Origin: Neisseriaceae bacterium TC5R-5
GTDB lineage: Bacteria > Pseudomonadota > Gammaproteobacteria > Burkholderiales > Chromobacteriaceae
Assembly: GCA_020830965.2 (NCBI GenBank)
Contig: JACCFC020000010.1
Location: 1 to 64,000, forward strand
Reading direction: 5' to 3'
DNA: 64,000 nt
The notes beneath the pieces were generated by a model. The model saw only the letters and a program-made list of their open reading frames with translations. It was not told the DNA's origin and did not search any database. Position numbers and translations under genes: made by a program. Positions 58,412-64,000 of the stretch are shown here, piece by piece (position 1 is the first letter of the stretch; each line of letters starts with the position of its first letter).

Positions 58412-59176
58412 ATGGCTGAACTCAGTTCCAAGTTCCAAGTTAAAAACCTGAACTTTTACTATGGCAATTTCCACGCCCTTAAAAACATTCAGCTAGACAT
58501 TGCCCCACGCAAAGTCACCTCCTTCATCGGCCCTTCCGGTTGCGGCAAATCCACACTGCTGCGCACCTTCAACCGCATGTACGAGCTCTACCCCGGCCTG
58601 CGTGCCGAGGGCGATATTCTACTGGATGGCGAAAACATCCTCGGCCGCGATGTCGATGTCAACCTGCTGCGTGCGAAAGTGGGCATGGTTTTCCAGAAGC
58701 CAACTCCCTTCCCGATGTCGATTTACGACAACATCACCTTCGGGGTAAAGCTGTACGAAAGCCTGTCCAAAGGCGAGATGGAAGATCGCGTAGAATGGGC
58801 ACTGCGCAAGGCCGCGCTATGGGAGGAAGTTAAAAACAAGCTGCGCCAATCCGGCAACTCGCTATCTGGCGGCCAGCAACAGCGGCTTTGTATCGCCCGC
58901 GCCGTCGCCTCGCGCCCTGAGGTACTCCTGCTGGATGAACCCACTTCTGCACTCGACCCGATCTCTACCGCACATATTGAAGAGCTAATCAATGAGTTGA
59001 AAGAGGACTACACCATCGCCATCGTCACCCACAATATGCAACAAGCTGCACGCGTATCCGACTACACCGCTTATATGTATCTGGGTGAGTTGGTGGAGTT
59101 TGGCGATACCAAGAAAATTTTCACGACTCCGCAGCAAAAAGCAACCGAGGACTATATAACCGGGAAGTTTGGTTAA
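58412..59176 (+). CDS. pstB: PstB, phosphate ABC transporter ATPase
   Basis: 254-aa ATPase with Walker [11 protein letters not shown]-loop [16 protein letters not shown], signature [14 protein letters not shown] and Walker [14 protein letters not shown]; the C-terminal [18 protein letters not shown] is typical of PstB. Full length. phoU, which usually follows, is not here; an IS remnant begins within about 20 nt. Confidence 0.97.
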   Translation: MAELSSKFQVKNLNFYYGNFHALKNIQLDIAPRKVTSFIGPSGCGKSTLLRTFNRMYELYPGLRAEGDILLDGENILGRDVDVNLLRAKVGMVFQKPTPFPMSIYDNITFGVKLYESLSKGEMEDRVEWALRKAALWEEVKNKLRQSGNSLSGGQQQRLCIARAVASRPEVLLLDEPTSALDPISTAHIEELINELKEDYTIAIVTHNMQQAARVSDYTAYMYLGELVEFGDTKKIFTTPQQKATEDYITGKFG

Positions 59177-59190
59177 AACGCACAGTGGTT

Positions 59191-60115
59191 TACTAATGTG
59201 GCCGGAAAACCATAGACACACCTGTTTAGCCAGCAGGAGGCAGAAGTGAGCAAAAGGGTAATGCAGAGCTACACACCGGAATTCCGGGCATGTGTCGGAC
59301 AATGTCCGTTTCCCACTGTAGTTATTATGCGTGGTTGACCCGCCCGCCTTGTCAACGTACTCAGGAAACTGAAAGGCTGCGAGTGGTTATTCGGGCTGCG
59401 CACGAATAACCGCGAAGAACCTATAGCACAAAGCGCTTACAAGCCAAGCCGGCTTCCGCAGGCTTTCTTGCTGGCCGTGATCAGATTGCGCGATTACGCC
59501 GAGAGGAAGGGATTCGCTGCATACGGAAGCGCAAATTCAAGGCTACCACGAACTCGAATCACCGCTTGGCCATCGCGGAGAATCTGCTGAAACAACGATT
59601 TGAGCCGACCTACCCCAATGAAGCCTGGGTGAGTGATATCACCTATGTTACGACAGATGAAGATTAACTAGACCTTGCTGGTATCAAGGATGTATTTACC
59701 TACGAGATCGTTGGTTATGCCATGACTTCACGAATGACGCAGGACTTGATTAGCCAAGCACTGTGGAAGGGAGTGAAATGGAAGCGGCCCCCTACCTGGA
59801 TTGATCATGCACTCTGATCGAGTGCGGACAGTATTGTGCTCATCATTACCAGAAGCTGGTGAAACAGTTTGGCATGCGTGTCCTTATGTCACGGAGAGGG
59901 AGCCGCTACGATAATACACCGTGGAAAGCTTGGGCCAGCTTGAAGAACGAACTGGTTTATCTCCACCTTTATGAAACCAGTACTCCGGCTGAGGCATCGA
60001 TTCGGGAGTACATAGAAGTTTTTTGCAACTGGCAGCATCACCATTCGAGACTTAGGTATGTTGCACCGTCTACTTTTGCCCATGATTTCAGCAAGAAACA
60101 GAAATGTGCATGAGA
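59191..60115 (+). mobile_element. Decayed IS3-family insertion sequence
   Basis: Sequence after pstB resembles an IS3-family element: a left end with CTAATGTGGCCGGAAAACC, the beginning of orfA, then most of orfB with the DDE catalytic segments in different frames. No matching right-hand inverted repeat was found, so the right end (about 60115) is set at the orfB stop and is uncertain. Not functional. Confidence 0.75.
59246..60113 (+). pseudogene. IS3-family transposase remnant, orfA start fused to orfB interior
   Basis: A GTG with GGAGG upstream opens an orfA-like start (MSKRVMQSYTPEFR), but after about 14 codons the sequence jumps to the orfB interior (SVSHCSYYAWL...RPPCQRTQETERLR), so an internal deletion has removed the rest of orfA and the front of orfB. 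Further on frameshifts and stops break the frame (for example TAA near 59666). The catalytic segments remain recognisable: AWVSDITYVTT (about 59630), MHSDR (about 59808), and SLKNELVYLHLYETSTPAEA with IREYIEVFCNWQHHHSRLRY (59938-60058). Confidence 0.8.
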
Positions 60116-60181
60116 GACGGTGCGTCTACGGTTGCGAAGACAGGTCATTAAACTGTATTTAGCGCAAATATTCAAATACGT

Positions 60182-60206
60182 TTTCATGGCTATTATTGCT
60201 ATGAAA
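60182..60206 (-). terminator. Possible hairpin at the end of the aminotransferase gene
   Basis: TTTCATGGC (60182-60190) and GCTATGAAA (60198-60206) form a 9-bp stem with one G-T pair and a 7-nt loop, overlapping the stop codon at 60199-60201. Only scattered T residues follow on the minus strand. Confidence 0.35.
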
Positions 60207-61338
60207 CGGCATGAATAAGCACATCAACCACCCTCAATTGCTGCTGCTCAGTAAGCCCCACCCACATAGGCAAACGAACCAGACACTCGGATTGTCTGTT
60301 CGTTACGTCCAGCGTCCCATGAGTCCTACCGTAGCGTTCCCCTGCAGGCGAGGAGTGCAGAGGCACATAATGAAAAACAGACCAGATGTCATTGCGTTTG
60401 AACTCATCCAGCACCTTCTGACGATCAATCTCGGGCGCGAGCAGCACATAGTACATATGCGCATTGTGCTGACAACCATCCGGCACGATGGGGCGGCGGA
60501 GGATGCCTCTGAATTCCAGCGGTTCGAGCAACTCGTGATAACGTTGCCAACTCGCCAGACGCTCTTGTGTGATTCGATCGGCCTCCTCAAGCTGAGCCGC
60601 AAGGAAAGCAGCAATCAACTCGCCCGGCAGAAACGAAGAACCTACTTCCTGCCATGTGTACTTATCTACCTCGCCACGGAAAAACCGGCTGCGGTCAGTA
60701 CCTTTTTCTCGAATGATTTCAGCTCGCAAAGCCAGCTCAGGATCGTTGACCAGCAGCGCCCCGCCTTCGCCTGAGATCACATTCTTTGTCTCGTGGAAGC
60801 TGTAGGCGCCAAGATCACCGATGCTACCCAATGCACGTCCTTTATAACTTGCCATCACGCCTTGAGCAGCATCTTCCACCACTTTGAGATCGTGGCGCTT
60901 AGCTATGGATATGATCGCATCCATTTCACAAGACACGCCTGCATAGTGAACAGGAGCAATTGCACGGGTACGAGGCGTAATGGCAGCCTCGATCAAACGC
61001 TCATCGAGGTTAAGGGTATCTCCCCGGATATCCACGAATACTGGAATGCCCCCCCTCAAAACAAACGCATTGGCTGTCGATACAAATGTGTATGAAGGCA
61101 TGATGATCTCGTCGCCTGGCTGAATGTCCAGCAATAACGCCGCCATTTCCAGCGCACCGGTGCAGGAGTGTGTCAACAATGCCTTGCTACAGCCTGTACG
61201 CTCCTCAAGCCAACTATGGCAACGTTTGGTGAACGGGCCATCGCCAGCCAAGCGACCATTGAAGTGCGCCTCGGCGATGTAATACAACTCCTTGCCAGTC
61301 ATATGTGGCCAGTTAAATGGTATACCTTGTTCTTTCAT
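60199..61338 (-). CDS. rffA: dTDP-4-amino-4,6-dideoxygalactose transaminase (RffA/WecE)
   Basis: 379-aa PLP-dependent sugar aminotransferase of the DegT/DnrJ/EryC1 family that makes dTDP-Fuc4N from dTDP-4-keto-6-deoxyglucose. It matches E. coli WecE closely by eye: IPFNWPHMTGKELYYI, GDGPFTKRCHSWLE, LLTHSCTGALEMAALLLDIQ, HYAGVSCEMD, VVEDAAQGVMASYKGRALG, and SFHETKN with the PLP lysine. It overlaps the upstream membrane-protein gene by 4 nt (ATGA). Fuc4N is used in enterobacterial common antigen in enterics and in O-antigens elsewhere; here a surface glycan role is inferred. Confidence 0.92.
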   Translation of the reverse strand: MKEQGIPFNWPHMTGKELYYIAEAHFNGRLAGDGPFTKRCHSWLEERTGCSKALLTHSCTGALEMAALLLDIQPGDEIIMPSYTFVSTANAFVLRGGIPVFVDIRGDTLNLDERLIEAAITPRTRAIAPVHYAGVSCEMDAIISIAKRHDLKVVEDAAQGVMASYKGRALGSIGDLGAYSFHETKNVISGEGGALLVNDPELALRAEIIREKGTDRSRFFRGEVDKYTWQEVGSSFLPGELIAAFLAAQLEEADRITQERLASWQRYHELLEPLEFRGILRRPIVPDGCQHNAHMYYVLLAPEIDRQKVLDEFKRNDIWSVFHYVPLHSSPAGERYGRTHGTLDVTNRQSECLVRLPMWVGLTEQQQLRVVDVLIHAVS

Positions 61339-63614
61339 TTTGTTGTTGCTCCTTTGCTAACCCAATCCCACTTTTTCTTCCATGCCATGAATCCAATCAA
61401 GGTAAGCAAGATCAACCAAAAAACGTGCGCGACCCAAGCGTAGCGCGCGTAGGGCTTAAATTCGAGACGCACCCGTTGTGCGTTTTGCGGTAGAAGCACG
61501 CCTTGAAATACACCATTGATCACAGTGGTTTTGGCTGGTACCCAACCAGATTGATCGAATGCTTGCGCCTGCCAATCACGATGAAATTTTTGGCTCAAAA
61601 TTAATACAGATGGTGCGCCCGGCCTCACTTCAAACTCCAACAAATCACCCTGACCCAATAGTTTGGTGGGTATATATTTGGGCAGAAGCCGAGGATCTGC
61701 AATGTGCCGACCATCCGCCACCATGCTTGTCTGGGAGGGGGAGGTAACTTGCAGGCTATCGCCCATGCGCGAAATCACCTTGTGCAGGTAAACCCCAGAC
61801 TCATTCCCTAAAAACTCCAGATTTTCATGCGTGAGCTTCATCGGCGACAACATCAAGCTAATATTGCTCATCCAAAACATTGCGCTGTTGTAGTCCGGCG
61901 AAATTGCCCCATTCCAGCGGCCATAAGTTTGCACCTCGCCTCCGAGTTCCTTAATCAGAGTGTGATAACGCCTTGAAGAAAGACTGTTGTAACTGTGAAC
62001 AGAAGCGAGTCCAAGCGCCGCATTGAGATTAGGCGGCAGAACCGACAAACCCGGCGCAGCGACAGCAAAACGCGAACCCGTAGGCAAGTTTGCCCGCACT
62101 TTCTCGACCAAGTGTGATGTCGTTGCAATCTGCGCCGGATCCTGCCGCAACATCAATGGGAACGAGATCGCTGCCAGCACGATGACCAACGCTGCCAACA
62201 ATAAAGGCGGACGAGTTTGTGGGTGCTGGGCTGCGAGCAAAACGGTCAGAACCAACATGAGCAACACCATCCACCAGCGGATGGAAAACGCCTGGCTCAG
62301 GCCGAAGCCTACTCCGATCGCAAGGACGGCCAAAACTCCCGCAGTGGCCACTGTAATCACAGCGGCCAACTCTCCATGAGCCGTGCGTTTAAGAAGCGCA
62401 TCGGCACCATAAGCCACGATAATCGTGAAGGGGAGCAGGAGGAAAGACAGGGGGTTGCCTCGAGACAGATTGAACCCCAAATATTTAACGCATAGGACAT
62501 ACAGCGGGTGAACAAAAGCGAGCAAACAGAAGACGGCGATAACCAACCACCATCCCCAGGTTTGCTTATAGGAAACAAGCAAACAGATAATTGCGAAAAA
62601 AATAACCAATGGGGTGACACTCAATCCACTATAGGCAAAGGGGAAGGCGGTCTCCACGGGATTGCCAAATAATTCAGGAATGGTGCCAAGCACCAAAAAT
62701 TTCCATGCATCGAGCGAGGAGGTAAATTTTGACAAATACACCGTAAAGAAAGAAGGGTCGGGAGCTATGCGGACTGATTCTGCTCGAAGATATGCCAGAT
62801 CGGCATAGACAGGCAAAGCGAGAACCGCACCCGCAATCAACGCCGTCATAGAAAGCGCTAAAAACCGACCAGCTACAAGCGCATCAAGTTGCTGCTTTCG
62901 GTATGCCAAGCAGAGCCCATATCCACCCAAAATATAAGCGTGAATTACCACCCCCTGCGGGTAGGCCGTCATCAACAAACTATAGCCGCTGAATGCCAAT
63001 ACACTCCAACCCACCAGATCATACTTTTTCGCCAACCGAGTCACGCCCCACAACGCCCCCGCAGCCCAACAGAATGTCGCACCGAACATGGGAAAGGTCA
63101 GCCAATACATGAATAGCGGGGAAGCCGCCAGACTTACCCCCGCAATCAAGCCAGCCAATGGGTGGAGACCAATCTCTCTGCAAAAAAGGATTACAAAAAC
63201 ACCCGCAAAGAAGCAGGTGAACAGAGACAGCGCGGTAATGAACCGCCATGGGTCAGCAGTGAACTGAGCGATTACCCACGATGGTAAATATGCTGGACTA
63301 AAACCACCAGTCTGATATAACGATCGCCCCAATTCATTTTGATTTGTCCAAAGTGTAATCCAACCCGAACGGGCACCTTTGAGATGATCAAAAATTTCCG
63401 GGATGTAGGAGTTTGTATAATCACTAAACTTACGGTTCTCAATAAGGGCGGTATTTAAGTTGGTACCTACCGCACCAATCTCAATGACTTGCCGATGCGG
63501 TGCTGCAACCTCTCCCAACAGCAGATAAGGTAACATTAATCCAAAGAACAAAAGGCAGTACGCGATAAGTACGCTCTTGTAATTCAGTAATAAAGCGCAG
63601 TTCGGTCTGAACAT
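61335..63614 (-). CDS. Large polytopic membrane protein (YfhO-like, glycan-related)
   Basis: 759 aa from the ATG at 63614, which lies 4 nt after the methyltransferase stop and has AAGG 8 nt upstream. About 12-13 hydrophobic helices fill residues 10-510 (for example LFTCFFAGVFVILF, LVIFFAIICLLVSY, WWMVLLMLVLTVLLAA); a periplasmic domain of about 200 residues follows (about 520-720) and a last helix ends in a basic tail. The layout is that of YfhO-type and GT-C-like membrane glycosyltransferases, which use lipid-linked sugars; I cannot name the exact family. Its end overlaps rffA by 4 nt, so both probably serve the same surface glycan. Confidence 0.75.
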   Translation of the reverse strand: MFRPNCALLLNYKSVLIAYCLLFFGLMLPYLLLGEVAAPHRQVIEIGAVGTNLNTALIENRKFSDYTNSYIPEIFDHLKGARSGWITLWTNQNELGRSLYQTGGFSPAYLPSWVIAQFTADPWRFITALSLFTCFFAGVFVILFCREIGLHPLAGLIAGVSLAASPLFMYWLTFPMFGATFCWAAGALWGVTRLAKKYDLVGWSVLAFSGYSLLMTAYPQGVVIHAYILGGYGLCLAYRKQQLDALVAGRFLALSMTALIAGAVLALPVYADLAYLRAESVRIAPDPSFFTVYLSKFTSSLDAWKFLVLGTIPELFGNPVETAFPFAYSGLSVTPLVIFFAIICLLVSYKQTWGWWLVIAVFCLLAFVHPLYVLCVKYLGFNLSRGNPLSFLLLPFTIIVAYGADALLKRTAHGELAAVITVATAGVLAVLAIGVGFGLSQAFSIRWWMVLLMLVLTVLLAAQHPQTRPPLLLAALVIVLAAISFPLMLRQDPAQIATTSHLVEKVRANLPTGSRFAVAAPGLSVLPPNLNAALGLASVHSYNSLSSRRYHTLIKELGGEVQTYGRWNGAISPDYNSAMFWMSNISLMLSPMKLTHENLEFLGNESGVYLHKVISRMGDSLQVTSPSQTSMVADGRHIADPRLLPKYIPTKLLGQGDLLEFEVRPGAPSVLILSQKFHRDWQAQAFDQSGWVPAKTTVINGVFQGVLLPQNAQRVRLEFKPYARYAWVAHVFWLILLTLIGFMAWKKKWDWVSKGATTK

Positions 63615-63618
63615 GCAA

Positions 63619-64000
63619 CTAAACCTTTCTTGCAACAACAAGCCTGGACCCCCCAGCAGAAAAATCAAAACTCCTCTTAATAAGTGCCAGTTCCGCGCTA
63701 AGCATTTTGAAAAACAATGCATTCAACCAGGGCGCAATCCTTAACTCAGCCGTCGCATCGAAATCCTGCACAGAACCCTTTTTGATGAATCGGGAGGCCC
63801 ACATGGCCGGAAGCAGACTCGATACAAACGAGGTACTGCGCAAAATATCAAAACCCGCGCCCGCAACCTTCGCGTGCAGCTCCCGGGCCGAGTAGCGGCG
63901 CACGTGGCAGGCATATTCGTCAACAGGGCTCCACAACCACGCATGCTGCGGCACCGTCAGCAACATGATGCCACCAGGTTTCAACGCAGCGTACATCTGG
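63619..64000 (-). CDS. Class I SAM-dependent methyltransferase, C-terminal part (cut by window edge)
   Basis: Partial gene: the frame runs off the right edge with no start inside the window. The visible 127 residues begin with LKPGGIMLLTVPQHAWLWSP, the motif after the SAM-binding domain of UbiE/type 11-like methyltransferases, then DEYACHVRRYSARELHAKV and a C-terminal region with a hydrophobic segment. The target is unknown; the context suggests polysaccharide or lipid-linked sugar biosynthesis. The stop is 4 nt before the next gene. Confidence 0.8.
   Translation of the reverse strand, partial: QMYAALKPGGIMLLTVPQHAWLWSPVDEYACHVRRYSARELHAKVAGAGFDILRSTSFVSSLLPAMWASRFIKKGSVQDFDATAELRIAPWLNALFFKMLSAELALIKRSFDFSAGGSRLVVARKV

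Overview
The window reads as chromosomal DNA of a betaproteobacterium, most likely Neisseriales (Chitinibacteraceae/Chromobacteriaceae-like). This rests on gene content and protein similarity recalled from memory: a tpiA-secG-tRNA-Leu-nuoA..N-DUF2818 block, tonB-exbB-exbD with a Fiu/PiuA-type receptor and piuC, a pbpC/alpha-2-macroglobulin pair, and HslV with the short MxQFDGTT leader typical of the class. No species name can be assigned from the sequence alone.

Layout. Positions 1-120 hold, on the minus strand, a near-consensus sigma70 promoter followed by a boxA element, which looks like the start of an rRNA operon running out of the left edge. Then come hslVU (minus), a Fur-boxed iron-uptake operon tonB-exbB-exbD-receptor-piuC (plus, 2.4-7.2 kb), metH (7.6-11.3 kb, plus), a flavin amine oxidase (plus), a small outer-membrane barrel protein and a two-component system (minus), and a probable gltB-prolyl hydroxylase-gltD-phospholipase D operon (minus, 24.7-16.4 kb). 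guaC (minus) has a terminator-like hairpin in its leader.

Accessory stretches. At 26.5-27.9 kb (plus) a cytosolic-looking 294-aa protein with a cell-wall-hydrolase-like motif overlaps by 4 nt a secreted small protein; this is a candidate type VI secretion effector/immunity pair. An orphan ParA and a small helical protein broken by an in-frame amber codon follow (minus). pbpC and a 1900-aa alpha-2-macroglobulin form a cell-envelope pair. At 37.4-39.0 kb an AT-rich island carries hcp, a periplasmic small protein and an M15-type peptidase: a second, better supported T6SS effector/immunity module.

Core block. From 55.2 to 39.1 kb (minus) lie tpiA, secG, tRNA-Leu(GAG), all fourteen separate nuo genes and DUF2818, closed by a strong terminator. 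Divergently from 55.3 kb, pstSCAB (plus) is preceded by a Pho box and has a terminator between pstS and pstC. phoU is not next to pstB; a decayed IS3-family element sits there. The right end (minus) is a polysaccharide/lipid-linked sugar region: a methyltransferase cut by the edge, a large membrane protein and the sugar aminotransferase rffA/wecE.

How they work together: iron uptake (Fur regulon), phosphate uptake (Pho regulon), respiration (complex I), glutamate synthesis, methionine synthesis and envelope maintenance form the housekeeping frame. The two toxin/immunity-like modules, intergenic palindromes and the IS remnant are the accessory layer. All start choices below were made by eye from Shine-Dalgarno position and family N-termini.
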